Shown here in pieces: positions 16,602-26,204 of a DNA stretch of 64,000 bases. The DNA is from Alysiella filiformis (lineage in GTDB: Bacteria > Pseudomonadota > Gammaproteobacteria > Burkholderiales > Neisseriaceae). The notes under the pieces are model-generated. The model worked only from the letters and a program-made list of their open reading frames with translations. It was not told the DNA's origin and did no database searches. Numbering within the stretch: the stretch's first letter is position 1; every line of letters begins with the position of its first letter. The translations under genes were made by a program, and so were the position numbers. Where the stretch lies: the NCBI RefSeq assembly GCF_014054525.1, contig NZ_CP059564.1, positions 2,242,357 through 2,306,356 on the forward strand, read 5' to 3'.

Positions 16602-18044
16602 TCACATTTCGCTGCCACCTACTGTTAAACCTGCGTCCACGCGCAAAGTCGGTTGCCCCACGCCCACTGGCACGCTTTGACCTTCTTTGCCACACATGCC
16701 AATGCCTGTATCCAAAGCGGTATCGTTGCCTATCATGGAAACGTGTTTCAGCACTTCCGAACCGCTCCCAATGATGGTCGCGCCTTTGACGGGATAAAGC
16801 AATTTGCCTTTTTCCACCCACCACGCTTCGCTGGCTGAAAACACAAATTTTCCGCTTGTGATGTCCACTTGCCCACCGCCAAAATTGACGGCATAAATGC
16901 CTTTATCAATGGATTCAATGATTTCTTGTGGCTCGTGGCTGCCGTTTTCCATAAATGTGTTGGTCATGCGTGGCATCACCACAGACGAATAACTTTCGCG
17001 CCGCCCATTGCCTGTAACCGCCATGCCCATTAAACGTGCGTTCATTTCATCTTGCATATAGCCTGTTAAAATGCCGTCTTCAATCAATACGGTGCGGCTG
17101 GTGGGATTGCCTTCATCGTCCAAATTCAGGCTGCCGCGCTGGTTGGGCATGTTGCCTTGGTCTATCACGGTAACGCCTTTTGCCGCCACACGTTCGCCCA
17201 TTTTGCCTGAAAACACGCTGGTTTGTTTGCGATTGAAATCGCCTTCCAAACCATGCCCCACCGCCTCGTGCAACAACACACCCGGCCAACCGTTGCCCAA
17301 CACCACCGTCATCGCGCCAGCAGGGGCTGGACGTGCCTCTAAATTGATGAGTGCCTGTTGCACAGCGTGTTGCACATATTCTTTCAATTTTTCATCGCTG
17401 AAAAAGCCCAAATCCACACGACCGCCACCGCCTGCGCTGCCTTGTTCGCGGCGGTCGCCTTGTTTGGCAATCACGGTTAAACTCAAACGCACCAAAGGGC
17501 GAATGTCGGCAGCGTGTTTGCCATCCAAACGGGCAATGTAAACCAAATCGTGTTCGCAAGTTAATCCTGCCATAACTTGCACAATGCGTGGGTCGGCGGC
17601 TTTGGCAAGTTGTTCAATTTTTTGCAATAAAGCCACTTTTTGCGCCGATTCCAACGACTGAATGGGATTGAACGCGCCGTGTACAGGCTGGCTGAAAACG
17701 GGTTGCGCCACACGAATGGGCGTGTGATTGCCCGCCGCACCGATGACTTTAACCGTTTCGGCAGCACGTTGAATTGCCTCGGCATTGAGGCTGTCGGCAT
17801 AGGCAAAGGCGGTTTTGTCGCCCGACACCGCGCGTACGCCTACGCCTTGGTCAATGTGAAAGCTGCCCGATTTGACCATGCCCTCGTCCAAATGCCAGCT
17901 TTCAAAGGCGGTGCGTTGGCAATAAATATCGGCATAATCAACGTGATGTGTGCCAATCAATGCCAAATTTTTCGCCAAAATTTCGGCAGAAATGTGGTTG
18001 GCGTGGAGCAAATCTTGGGAAACGGTGTGAAATGTGTTTTGCAT
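16602..18044 (-). CDS. tldD: Metalloprotease TldD
   Basis: A 480-residue cytosolic zinc metalloprotease subunit. With TldE/PmbA it degrades unfolded peptides and matures some modified peptides in other bacteria. Visible features are the zinc-binding HEAVGHGLEGD motif with downstream conserved residues, the glycine-rich GSAGGGGR stretch, and the conserved C-terminus (GMCGKEGQSVPVGVGQP). Length matches the family. PmbA/TldE is not in the window. A DUS lies just after the stop (16589-16600). No partner gene is adjacent, so it looks like a single-gene unit. Confidence 0.95.
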   Translation of the reverse strand: MQNTFHTVSQDLLHANHISAEILAKNLALIGTHHVDYADIYCQRTAFESWHLDEGMVKSGSFHIDQGVGVRAVSGDKTAFAYADSLNAEAIQRAAETVKVIGAAGNHTPIRVAQPVFSQPVHGAFNPIQSLESAQKVALLQKIEQLAKAADPRIVQVMAGLTCEHDLVYIARLDGKHAADIRPLVRLSLTVIAKQGDRREQGSAGGGGRVDLGFFSDEKLKEYVQHAVQQALINLEARPAPAGAMTVVLGNGWPGVLLHEAVGHGLEGDFNRKQTSVFSGKMGERVAAKGVTVIDQGNMPNQRGSLNLDDEGNPTSRTVLIEDGILTGYMQDEMNARLMGMAVTGNGRRESYSSVVMPRMTNTFMENGSHEPQEIIESIDKGIYAVNFGGGQVDITSGKFVFSASEAWWVEKGKLLYPVKGATIIGSGSEVLKHVSMIGNDTALDTGIGMCGKEGQSVPVGVGQPTLRVDAGLTVGGSEM

Positions 18045-18266
18045 AAAAATCCATCAATTACAAAGGTTTCAGGCTGCCTGAACCGATTTTTTTCCAAAAG
18101 CAAACCAAATGTCTTTTCATTTTCAAAAATCTTTCAGGCTGCCTGAAAAAATTCATTCAATCATGATGTGCATTATACGTTAAGTTCACAACATCATGTT
18201 TTTAAGTTTTTTATCAACAAAATCAAAAAAATGATTTATCTTGACTGAATTTGTCAAGTTTAGGTA

Positions 18267-18294
18267 TTGATAGTTATTTTTATTTAGGTATAAT
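18267..18294 (+). promoter_or_regulatory. Promoter of the predicted small RNA
   Basis: TTGATA at 18267-18272 and a perfect TATAAT at 18289-18294 with a 16-bp spacer. Transcription would start near 18301. No coding gene follows on this strand, only the hairpins described next. Confidence 0.75.
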
Positions 18295-18300
18295 GGCGCA

Positions 18301-18467
18301 CATCAGCAAAGCCGTTGTTGATGTCATGAATCCCTCCCCCTTTATTTTTGTTTGATTTGATTTGGAGTTTGCTTATTGGCTTATTGATTCTTATGCAAAA
18401 CATTACTCAAAACCGAAAAACCAATCCGTTTGCCGCAATCATCAAGTGGCAAACGGATTGGTTTTTT
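18301..18467 (+). ncRNA. Predicted small regulatory RNA, ~165 nt
   Basis: A strong promoter is followed by a 5' hairpin (CATCAGCAA at 18301-18309 pairing with TTGTTGATG at 18315-18323, one G-U), then an unpaired C-rich stretch CCCTCCCCC (18332-18340), an AU-rich middle, and a strong intrinsic terminator. The C-rich stretch is complementary to Shine-Dalgarno sequences, as in several Hfq-dependent small RNAs that block translation initiation. There is no reading frame with a ribosome-binding site; ATG at 18393 opens a frame that runs through the terminator stem. Its identity relative to known Neisseria small RNAs is not determined. Confidence 0.65.
18416..18467 (+). terminator. Strong intrinsic terminator, bidirectional
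   Basis: A 14-bp perfect stem, CCAATCCGTTTGCC (18421-18434) with GGCAAACGGATTGG (18448-18461), flanked by A5 and T6. On the plus strand it ends the predicted small RNA; on the minus strand it lies 64 bases after the ppa stop and would end ppa. Confidence 0.9.
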
Positions 18468-18530
18468 ATGGGGCAAAATCACAAAATGGGCAGACGCTTT
18501 GCCTGCCCATTTGATTGAAACTATGTGAAA

Positions 18531-19061
18531 TTATTGGTTTTTCCAACGTGCTTGTGATTCACGAATCACTTGTTTGGCTTCTTCAATGTCGCCCCAATGT
18601 TCTACTTTGGTGCTGCCTGCTTTTTTCAGGGCTTTGTAGTTGTTGAAATGAAACTCAATTTGTTTGATGAGCTGGGCGGGCAAATCTGCCAAAGTTTTGA
18701 TTTCATTGCCTGCATCGCGGTCATCGGCGGGTACCACCACGATTTTGTCGTCCACTTCGCCATCATCAACAAATTTCATCACGCCAATCACACGCGCTTG
18801 CATATAAATGCCTGTGGGCAAGGGCTGACGTGTGATAATCAGCGCGTCCAATTCATCGCCATCTTCGTCCAAAGTTTGGGGAATGAAACCGTAGTTGGTG
18901 GGTTTGGCGAAAATTTGGGGTTCTACGCGGTCAAGTTTCATAACGGCATTTTTTCTGTCCCATTCAATTTTGTGGGTGCTGCCTTCGGGAATTTCAATAA
19001 CCACGTTGATGATGCCGTTGTCCACATCGCCTGCGTCCAAGATTTGATTGAAATCTGCCAT
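18531..19061 (-). CDS. ppa: Inorganic pyrophosphatase (family I)
   Basis: Hydrolyses pyrophosphate to two phosphates in the cytosol and so drives nucleotide and polymer synthesis. The 176-residue length is typical of the bacterial hexameric enzyme. Metal-binding acidic residues are visible in DEDGDELDALI and in the PADDRDAGN segment, and NYGFIPQT is the conserved strand before them. It is a single-gene unit with a shared terminator downstream. Confidence 0.96.
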   Translation of the reverse strand: MADFNQILDAGDVDNGIINVVIEIPEGSTHKIEWDRKNAVMKLDRVEPQIFAKPTNYGFIPQTLDEDGDELDALIITRQPLPTGIYMQARVIGVMKFVDDGEVDDKIVVVPADDRDAGNEIKTLADLPAQLIKQIEFHFNNYKALKKAGSTKVEHWGDIEEAKQVIRESQARWKNQ

Positions 19062-19107
19062 GATTTTATCCTAAATCAAAATGTGAAAAGTGAATTATAG
19101 TGGAAAA

Positions 19108-19145
19108 AGGCTGCCTGAAAACAATTATTTTTCAGGCAGCCTGAA
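19108..19145 (-). terminator. Inverted-DUS terminator
   Basis: AGGCTGCCTGAA (19108-19119) and TTCAGGCAGCCT (19131-19142) form a stem with an AT-rich loop. It lies just after the stop of the minus-strand outer-membrane gene at 19147 and upstream of ppa. Confidence 0.7.
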
Positions 19146-19146
19146 A

Positions 19147-20085
19147 TCAGAAAATCGCTTCCAAACGCAACATGCCACTGGGATAATGTTTGCGCTTTTC
19201 ATCGCGGTTGTTGGCATACTGCACTTCGGTTTGGGCAAACAGCCAATTTCGCCACACGGGTTGTCGCCAACTGGCAAAAATGCCGTAGCTGTTGAATTGA
19301 TGTTTGCTGCCGCCGATTGCGCCGCTTGCCTGAATGCCATAATTCAGGCGGCGCGAACCGCTAAAATGATGTTGGCGATAAGTGCTGTTGCCCCACGACC
19401 AGCCTTTTTCGCCTTTGTGATGCACATAATCGGCATGGGTGTGATTGGCAATCAACACATTGGGGCTTTGTTGTTTTTGTATTTCAATGCTGCTGCGGGC
19501 AAAATGTTTGCTTTTTACGCCATAGCGATAAATTTGCGATACTTGGGTGGTCAAATCTTGGTTTTGATAAACATCTTTTTTGGCTTTCAAGCGCAAATAC
19601 ACATCGCTGCCTGAACGCACCCCCACATCGGCATCGGTTTGTACGCCCCAATGCCGATTCAAATTGCCCCAACGCAAAGCCAACGATGAGTTTTCATCAC
19701 GGCTTTGTTTTTGATTGAATTTTTTTGCATCACGGTAAACCCAATGGTGTGCATCGCGGCTGCTGTCCAAAATTTCATTGTCCAAAGTTTCATCGCCAAA
19801 CACCACGCTGACTTTCTCTTTGAGCGTGGGCAAACGCACATTGCCACGCACACGCGGTTTCACTTTCACGCCATCGTGCTGATGCCAATGCGTGTCCACC
19901 ATCACGCGCAAGGTGGCAGAAGCAGGGTCATCGGGATTGGGTTCGCCAAACCAATTATCCAGTTTGTTTGCCCATTGTGTGATGTTTTGGCTGGCTTTTT
20001 CGTGTTGATTGTCCACCCAAATGCCTTGCGACCACGCAGCGTTGCCCACACAGCACACCGATAAAAACATGATTTTTTTCAACAT
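19147..20085 (-). CDS. Outer-membrane beta-barrel protein, uncharacterised
   Basis: 312 residues with an N-terminal Sec signal peptide (MLKKIMFLSVCCVGNAAWS) and a C-terminus ending in RLEAIF. Alternating polar/aromatic strands (YGIQASGAIGG, YGIFASWRQPVWRNW, LFAQTEVQY) fit an outer-membrane barrel of about a dozen strands. The first 100 residues are polar and may be a periplasmic or plug segment. I do not recognise a named family. dnaG lies 30 bases downstream of... the start side (upstream on this strand), so the two could be co-transcribed from dnaG, ending at the inverted-DUS terminator. Confidence 0.75.
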   Translation of the reverse strand: MLKKIMFLSVCCVGNAAWSQGIWVDNQHEKASQNITQWANKLDNWFGEPNPDDPASATLRVMVDTHWHQHDGVKVKPRVRGNVRLPTLKEKVSVVFGDETLDNEILDSSRDAHHWVYRDAKKFNQKQSRDENSSLALRWGNLNRHWGVQTDADVGVRSGSDVYLRLKAKKDVYQNQDLTTQVSQIYRYGVKSKHFARSSIEIQKQQSPNVLIANHTHADYVHHKGEKGWSWGNSTYRQHHFSGSRRLNYGIQASGAIGGSKHQFNSYGIFASWRQPVWRNWLFAQTEVQYANNRDEKRKHYPSGMLRLEAIF

Positions 20086-20115
20086 GATTTCACGCCCTTT
20101 CCGATTGGCAAAACC

Positions 20116-21888
20116 TCATCTCATCAATAATTGCATCAACAACTGCGTTTCTGCCGCATTCAGGCTGCCTGAAATGCTTTTTTCTTTCAAAATATTCACT
20201 TGTGCCAATTTCAAGTTTTGCACCAATTTCATCATGCCATCGGCAAAGCTGATTTTGGCTTCTTCGCTGTCATCGTCCCAATCGTTGTCGGGTTGCAGCG
20301 CGTGGCGGAAAATGTGTTCCAAAATCGGCATAAATGGCGTATCGCGGAAATATTCCAGAGCCTGTGCCGTGCCAATATGTTGATTTTTCTGATACAAATC
20401 CGCCAACGCCAACAAACACGCCACATCATCTTGCACCGCCAAATAATCGGGAAACAGCACATCGTTTGCCCATTCGGGGTGAAACAGCAAAGTGCGAATT
20501 TGTTTTTGCGCCAAATTCAGCATTTCAGGCTGCCTGAACGTTTCCTGCGGCAACTGATACGATTTGGCGGCAACATGGCGTTTGGGAGCCGCCTGCCCCA
20601 TCAAATGCGCCAAATTGTTTGGGTCTATGCCCGTGATTTCGCTCAATTTTTGTTTGAGCAAATACAACAAAGTAGGCGCTTGCGTGATTTGACGCAACAA
20701 AGGCGCGGCGTGTTTGACCAATTCCGCCTTACCCTCTTGGCTGGTCATGTCGCTGTTTTCGGTTAGCACGTCCCAAAAATAGGCTGAAAACGGCTTGCTT
20801 TGGTGCAACAAGGCTTCTTCAAACCGCGCTGCACCGTGTTGGCGCACAAAACTGTCGGGGTCGTGTTCGGCAGGCAAAAACAGAAAATGCAGCGATTTAT
20901 CGTCTTTTAATTGTGGCAAGGCGTTTTCCAAAGCCCGCCATGCCGCCTTGCGCCCTGCCCCATCGCCATCAAAACAAAAATACACGCTGTCGCTGTGGCG
21001 AAACAGCAATTTGATGTGTTCGGCAGTGGTTGCCGTACCCAAAGCGGCAACGGCATAGCCTATGCCAAATTGCGCCAATGCCACCACGTCCATATAGCCT
21101 TCCACCACCAAAATCCGCCCCACATCTTTAATTGCCTGTCGCGCTTCATACAAGCCATACAGATTTTTGCCTTTGTCAAACAATGGGGTATCGGGCGAAT
21201 TGAGGTATTTGGGTTTGCTGTCGTCCAGCACGCGCCCACCAAAGCCGATGACATTGCCGCTCACACCGCGTATGGGAAACATGATGCGGTGGCGAAAACG
21301 GTCGTACTGTTTGCCTTCATTGTCCAGCACCATGCCGCTTTCCAGCAAGGCGGTGTTGGGATAAGGTTGCGCGATTTGCGCCAAAGCCCGCCAATCATCA
21401 GGCGCATAGCCTATGCCATAATGCGCGATGATTTCGGGCGACAAACCGCGTTGTTGTTGCACATAATTCAAAGCCGCTTGATTATGATTTAATTGTTGTT
21501 GATAAAAATCGCAGGCAGCCTGAACGGTGCTTTCCAAAGTTTGCTGTTGCTGTTTTTTGGCGGCGCGTACTTCGGGGCTGGGAGCGGATACGCCACGCAC
21601 TTGCGGCACGGTCATGCCCACGCGGTCGGCGAGCAGTTGCACCGCCTCCACAAAGCTCATGCCCTGATGTTCCATGATAAAGCCGATAGCCGAGCCGTGT
21701 GCGCCACAACCAAAACAATGGTAAAACTGCTTGCTGGGGCTGACTGAAAAACTGGGCGATTTTTCCTTGTGAAACGGGCAACACGCCATGTAATTGGCAC
21801 CACCTTTTTTGAGCGGAACGTATTGTTCAATCACATCAACAATATCGGTGCGGGCAAGCAGGTCGTCAATAAAATCGTGGGGTATCAT
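20116..21888 (-). CDS. dnaG: DNA primase DnaG
   Basis: Makes RNA primers at the replication fork with DnaB helicase. The start is set at ATG 21888 (MIPHDFIDDLLART); a longer frame to 21966 adds 26 residues not conserved in the family. Length is 590 residues. The zinc ribbon is Cys37-His40...Cys58-Cys61. The Toprim core shows VVEGYMDVVALAQFG and FCFDGDGAGRKAAWRAL. The C-terminal ~150 residues are the DnaB-interaction domain. It is not adjacent to rpoD or rpsU here, unlike the enterobacterial macromolecular-synthesis operon. A DUS falls inside the gene, encoding FRQPE. Confidence 0.96.
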   Translation of the reverse strand: MIPHDFIDDLLARTDIVDVIEQYVPLKKGGANYMACCPFHKEKSPSFSVSPSKQFYHCFGCGAHGSAIGFIMEHQGMSFVEAVQLLADRVGMTVPQVRGVSAPSPEVRAAKKQQQQTLESTVQAACDFYQQQLNHNQAALNYVQQQRGLSPEIIAHYGIGYAPDDWRALAQIAQPYPNTALLESGMVLDNEGKQYDRFRHRIMFPIRGVSGNVIGFGGRVLDDSKPKYLNSPDTPLFDKGKNLYGLYEARQAIKDVGRILVVEGYMDVVALAQFGIGYAVAALGTATTAEHIKLLFRHSDSVYFCFDGDGAGRKAAWRALENALPQLKDDKSLHFLFLPAEHDPDSFVRQHGAARFEEALLHQSKPFSAYFWDVLTENSDMTSQEGKAELVKHAAPLLRQITQAPTLLYLLKQKLSEITGIDPNNLAHLMGQAAPKRHVAAKSYQLPQETFRQPEMLNLAQKQIRTLLFHPEWANDVLFPDYLAVQDDVACLLALADLYQKNQHIGTAQALEYFRDTPFMPILEHIFRHALQPDNDWDDDSEEAKISFADGMMKLVQNLKLAQVNILKEKSISGSLNAAETQLLMQLLMR

Positions 21889-22082
21889 AATCTGGCATGG
21901 TGGGTAAATGGTATGGACAAAATTATACTGGATAGCCCCAAAATACCAAACCATTGCCCCAAGCATTTTCAGGCAGCCTGAAAATGTTATTGCACTTCAA
22001 AATTAGCCAAAATCATGTAAAACACCACCACCAAAATCCCAAATTATCAAAAACTTACCCATCTTCACACCCCATTCAAGAC

Positions 22083-22111
22083 TTGGTTTCAGGCAGCCTT
22101 TTCGGTAAAAT
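22083..22111 (+). promoter_or_regulatory. Predicted macAB promoter with a DUS in the spacer
   Basis: TTGGTT (22083-22088), 17-bp spacer, TAAAAT (22106-22111). The spacer is largely the reverse DUS TTCAGGCAGCCT (22088-22099). The macA start codon is 58 bases downstream, behind AAAGG. Confidence 0.5.
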
Positions 22112-22169
22112 AGCGGTTTTATCTCAACAAAATCATCAGCATAAATATTTCTCAAATTAAAGGTTTTCC

Positions 22170-23348
22170 ATGAACAAACTCATCAAAGCCCTGATTGCGG
22201 CTGCCATTTTGGGCGGCGGTGGCTATTTTGCCTATTCCCAATTCCAACCCAAAAACGAAATTGCCTACATCACCGAACCCGTTAAACGCGGCAAAATCAG
22301 CCAAACCGTTTCCGCAACAGGCGAATTGTCGGCTTCGCAACTGGTGGACGTGGGCGCACAGGTATCGGGTCAAATCAAAAAAATGCACGTTAAAATTGGC
22401 GATGTGGTGCAACAGGGCGATTTGATTGCGGAAATTGATAACCGCTCTCAAATCAATGATTTAAATACCAATCGCGCCCGTTTGGAAACCTTTCAAGCAC
22501 AACTGGCTTCGGCTGAAATCGCCTTAAAAACCGCCCTGAAAAAACACAGTCGCTATGCCGAATTGGGCAAAGCAGGCGCGGTTTCCAAAGAAGAAATGGA
22601 ACAAACCGAAGACGCGCTCGCCAGCGCAAAAGCCCGCATCAAAGAATTGCAATCTTCCATCAAACAAACCCAAATCGCCATCAACACCAGCGAAACGGAT
22701 TTGGGCTACACGCGCATTACCGCCCCCATCAATGGCACGGTTGTGGCTTTGGTGGTGGAAGAAGGGCAAACCATCAACGCCAATCAAACCACACCCACGG
22801 TGGTGCAAATCGCCAATTTGTCCACCATGCTCAATAAAATGCAAATTGCCGAAGGGGACGCCACCAAAGTTCAGGCAGGGCAAAACATCAGTTTCACGAT
22901 TTTGTCGGAACCCGATGCGCCCATTTCCGCCACTTTGGACAGCATAGACCCTGGTTTAACCACCATGTCGCAAGGCAATTACAGCAAATCCACCGACACC
23001 ACTTCCAGCGCAGTTTATTATTACGCGCGCGCCACCGTGCCAAACGACAACGGTAAACTCGCCATCGGCATGACCACGCAAAACACGATTGAAATTGCCA
23101 GCGCAAGCGATGTGTTGGTTGTACCCAGCATTGCAATTAAAAATCAACAGGGTAAGAAAATCGTCCGCATTTTGGGCGCAGACCAAAAACCGATTGAAAA
23201 AGAAATCCAAACGGGTTTGCGCGACAGCATGAACACGGAAATTCAGGCTGGCTTAAACGAGGGCGAACAGTTGATTATGTCGGAAATGGGCGCAGGAGAA
23301 AAAGCCAAACAGCAAAATATGCCGCCTATGGGTGGTCGCCCACGTTGA
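22170..23348 (+). CDS. macA: MacA-type periplasmic adaptor protein
   Basis: Membrane-fusion subunit of a MacAB-TolC-type tripartite exporter for macrolides, peptides or other large substrates. 392 residues: one N-terminal membrane anchor (ALIAAAILGGGGYFAYSQF), a lipoyl/barrel-sandwich region (SATGELSASQLVDVGAQVSGQI ... VKIGDVVQQGDLIAEID), an alpha-helical hairpin (~residues 95-170), then beta-barrel domains. It precedes macB by 133 bases containing a DUS, so the two are almost certainly one operon. The outer-membrane channel is not in the window. Confidence 0.92.
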   Translation: MNKLIKALIAAAILGGGGYFAYSQFQPKNEIAYITEPVKRGKISQTVSATGELSASQLVDVGAQVSGQIKKMHVKIGDVVQQGDLIAEIDNRSQINDLNTNRARLETFQAQLASAEIALKTALKKHSRYAELGKAGAVSKEEMEQTEDALASAKARIKELQSSIKQTQIAINTSETDLGYTRITAPINGTVVALVVEEGQTINANQTTPTVVQIANLSTMLNKMQIAEGDATKVQAGQNISFTILSEPDAPISATLDSIDPGLTTMSQGNYSKSTDTTSSAVYYYARATVPNDNGKLAIGMTTQNTIEIASASDVLVVPSIAIKNQQGKKIVRILGADQKPIEKEIQTGLRDSMNTEIQAGLNEGEQLIMSEMGAGEKAKQQNMPPMGGRPR

Positions 23349-23481
23349 TTTTTCAGGCAGCTTTGCGGCACACCACAATTTGTGATGTTGCAACCCTAAC
23401 CTTCTCTCGCCAACGTGGAAGGGAACAGATTACAGGCAGCCTGAAACCCCATTTTCAAAATTTAAAAAGAAAATCAAAAAC

Positions 23482-25422
23482 ATGGCTTTAATTGAATGCA
23501 AAAACATCAACCGTTATTTTGGTGAAGGCGACAACCGCGTTCACGTTTTAAAAAACATCAACATCAGCATAGAAAAAGGCGATTTTGTGGCGATTATCGG
23601 GCAATCGGGTTCGGGCAAATCCACGCTGATGAACATTTTGGGCTTGCTGGACACGCCCACATCAGGCACTTACGCCATTGCAGGCACAGAAACCTCCCAA
23701 ATGTCGGCAGATGAACTTGCCGCCATGCGCCGCAAACGTTTTGGCTTTATTTTTCAAAGATACAACTTATTGAGTGCCATTTCCGCGCGAGACAATGTCG
23801 CCCTGCCCTCCGTGTATGCAGGCATAGACCACGCCACGCGCAGCCAACGCGCCAATTTATTGTTGGACAAATTGGGCTTAAAAGGCAAAGAAAACAACAA
23901 ACCCAGCGAATTGTCGGGCGGACAACAACAGCGCGTTTCCATCGCCCGCGCCCTGATGAACGGTGGCGAAATCATTTTCGCAGACGAACCCACAGGCGCA
24001 TTGGATTCAGGCAGTGGCGAAAACGTGATGCAAATCATTCATCAGCTCTATGCCGATGGACACACCATCATCATGGTAACGCACGACCCGAATATCGCCG
24101 CCCAAGCCAATCGCGTCATTGAAATCAAAGATGGCGAAATCATTGCCGACACCAGCAAAACCCAAGAAATTCAATCCAGCAATGTGCAAAGCATTCAAGA
24201 AAAACACGGCTTGGGTTTTTACAAAGACCAATTTGCCGAAGCCTGTTCCATGTCCATTCAAGCGATTGTGGCGCACAAAATGCGTTCGCTTTTGACCATG
24301 TTGGGGATTATCATCGGCATTGCGGCGGTGGTGTCGGTGGTGGCATTGGGCAAAGGCTCGCAAGAAAAAATCCTTAAAGACATCAACAGCATGGGTACAA
24401 ACACCATTTCCATCTTCCCTGGTAGTGGCTTTGGCGACCGCAACCGCAGCCGCATCAAAACCCTGACCATTGCCGACAGCCAAGCCCTTGCCAAATTGAG
24501 TTATGTGGAAAGCACCACCCCATCTACCAGCACAGGCGGCACGCTCACTTACGAAAATGTCTCATTATCGGCAAACCTTTATGGCGCAGGCGAACAGTAT
24601 TTTGATGTACGCGGCTTAAAATTGGGTTCAGGCAGGCTGTTTGATGCCAGCGATGTCAAAAACAATGCCCAAGTGGTCGTGATTGACGACAACACCGCCA
24701 AGCAGTTGTTTTCCAATGGCGAAAATCCAATCGGACAAACCCTGCTGTTCCACAAACGCCCCCTGATTGTGATTGGCGTATTGGCAAAACAAGAAACCAA
24801 TATGATGACGGGTTCAGACAATTTGAGTTTGTACACGCCCTACACCACGCTGATGAACCAGATTAGTGGCGAAAAACACATCAGCAGCATAGCCGTGAAA
24901 GTGAAAGACCATGTGGATTCGCAAGTGGCAGAAAAAGGCATACAAGAAATGCTGATTTCACGGCACGGCACACAAGATTTTTTCATGCGAAACAGCGACA
25001 GCATCAAACAAATGGTGCAAAACACCACAGGCACCATGACGATGTTGATTTCATCTATCGCATTGATTTCATTGGTGGTGGGTGGCATTGGCGTGATGAA
25101 CATCATGCTGGTTTCCGTAACCGAGCGCACCAAAGAAATTGGCGTACGCATGGCAATCGGTGCACGACAAAGCAATATTTTGCAACAGTTTTTGATTGAA
25201 GCGATTTTATTGTGTGTGATTGGTGGCGTGGCTGGTGTGTTGATTTCATTTGGCTTGGCGGCGGTGTTCAATCATTTTGTGAAGGATTTTGCGATGTCGT
25301 TTTCCACAGCGTCTATTGTGGGCGCGGTGTTGTGTTCTACGGCGATTGGCGTGGTATTTGGCTACATGCCTGCAAAAAATGCCTCCAAACTCAATCCGAT
25401 TGATGCGCTGGCGCATGATTGA
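23482..25422 (+). CDS. macB: MacB-type ABC exporter (ATPase plus permease)
   Basis: 646-residue fusion of an N-terminal ABC ATPase and a C-terminal FtsX-like permease, the MacB layout. The ATPase shows Walker A GQSGSGKS, signature LSGGQQQRVSIARAL and Walker B IIFADEPTGALDS. The permease has one transmembrane segment near residue 270 (LLTMLGIIIGIAAVVSVVALG), a large periplasmic domain, and three more C-terminal segments (MTMLISSIALISLVVGGIGVM and two following). Works with MacA upstream. It converges on rmpM and shares a terminator with it. Confidence 0.95.
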   Translation: MALIECKNINRYFGEGDNRVHVLKNINISIEKGDFVAIIGQSGSGKSTLMNILGLLDTPTSGTYAIAGTETSQMSADELAAMRRKRFGFIFQRYNLLSAISARDNVALPSVYAGIDHATRSQRANLLLDKLGLKGKENNKPSELSGGQQQRVSIARALMNGGEIIFADEPTGALDSGSGENVMQIIHQLYADGHTIIMVTHDPNIAAQANRVIEIKDGEIIADTSKTQEIQSSNVQSIQEKHGLGFYKDQFAEACSMSIQAIVAHKMRSLLTMLGIIIGIAAVVSVVALGKGSQEKILKDINSMGTNTISIFPGSGFGDRNRSRIKTLTIADSQALAKLSYVESTTPSTSTGGTLTYENVSLSANLYGAGEQYFDVRGLKLGSGRLFDASDVKNNAQVVVIDDNTAKQLFSNGENPIGQTLLFHKRPLIVIGVLAKQETNMMTGSDNLSLYTPYTTLMNQISGEKHISSIAVKVKDHVDSQVAEKGIQEMLISRHGTQDFFMRNSDSIKQMVQNTTGTMTMLISSIALISLVVGGIGVMNIMLVSVTERTKEIGVRMAIGARQSNILQQFLIEAILLCVIGGVAGVLISFGLAAVFNHFVKDFAMSFSTASIVGAVLCSTAIGVVFGYMPAKNASKLNPIDALAHD

Positions 25423-25450
25423 GTTTTTTTCAGGCTGAAAACCAATAAAA

Positions 25451-25482
25451 AACGGATTTTGTACCGAAATACAAAATCCGTT
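25451..25482. terminator. Bidirectional intrinsic terminator between macB and rmpM
   Basis: A 13-bp perfect stem, AACGGATTTTGTA (25451-25463) with TACAAAATCCGTT (25470-25482) and a 6-base loop, lying between convergent genes. Confidence 0.8.
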
Positions 25483-25509
25483 GTCATCAAATCACTTTAT
25501 GGCAAATGA

Positions 25510-26178
25510 TTATTGAACACGCTCACGAACCAATGCGCGAATGCGAACATCTACGCGGCGGTCAGGTTCAATACATGCAATCAATGTGGCGCGTTTCTTC
25601 GCAGCAGACACTTTTTTGCCCAATTTAGCCACTTCTGCTTGACATTGTGCGGTCATACGCGCTTGGCTTTCACCAAAGCCCACAGCAGAAATTTTGGCAG
25701 CAGGCACACCTTGGCTAACCAAGTAGTTTGCCACCACATTGGCGCGGCGTTCAGACAGGGCTTGGTTGTATTGGTCTTTACCCATAAAGTCGGTATGACC
25801 TTCAACACGCGCAGATTGAACATCGGCGTTGTTCAAGCGACCTGCCAATTGGTTCAAGGTTTGCAAGGCTTGTGGGCGCAATACATCTTTATCAAAGCCA
25901 AACAAGAAGTTGGAAGACAAAGATTCTACGCGGTCTTCATAAACAGGTGCAGGTGGTGGCACAGGTACAGGAGCTGGTGCGGCTTCTTTATCGCCACACT
26001 CTGCCAAGCCGTTTGTGGCTTTATCCAAATGGTTGTTTTCCCAGCACTCGCCATAGTTGTTGCGTACCACTTTGCCAGATTGTTCGCTGATGGTGTAGCC
26101 GTGAACATCGTGTGCCATTGCACCCGCAGAAGCCAACAATGCAACCATCATTGCGCTTAATTTCAGCTGTTTAGTCAT
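25510..26178 (-). CDS. rmpM: RmpM-like OmpA-domain outer-membrane protein
   Basis: 222 residues: a Sec signal peptide ending AGAMA, a short N-terminal region with a Cys pair (GECWENN ... AECGDK), a proline-rich linker ([11 protein letters not shown]), and an OmpA C-terminal peptidoglycan-binding domain ([11 protein letters not shown] ... [31 protein letters not shown]). This is the architecture of Neisseria RmpM (class 4 / protein III), which binds peptidoglycan and stabilises porin trimers. A second Cys pair in the OmpA domain is typical of the neisserial protein. It has its own promoter and shares a terminator with macB. Confidence 0.92.
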   Translation of the reverse strand: MTKQLKLSAMMVALLASAGAMAHDVHGYTISEQSGKVVRNNYGECWENNHLDKATNGLAECGDKEAAPAPVPVPPPAPVYEDRVESLSSNFLFGFDKDVLRPQALQTLNQLAGRLNNADVQSARVEGHTDFMGKDQYNQALSERRANVVANYLVSQGVPAAKISAVGFGESQARMTAQCQAEVAKLGKKVSAAKKRATLIACIEPDRRVDVRIRALVRERVQ

Positions 26179-26204
26179 GTTATTCCCTCAATTGAAAAAA
26201 GGAC

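Noticed and set aside
18393-18518. Small protein from ATG 18393
   Set aside because: The frame runs through the terminator stem, lacks a ribosome-binding site, and its length is explained by chance.
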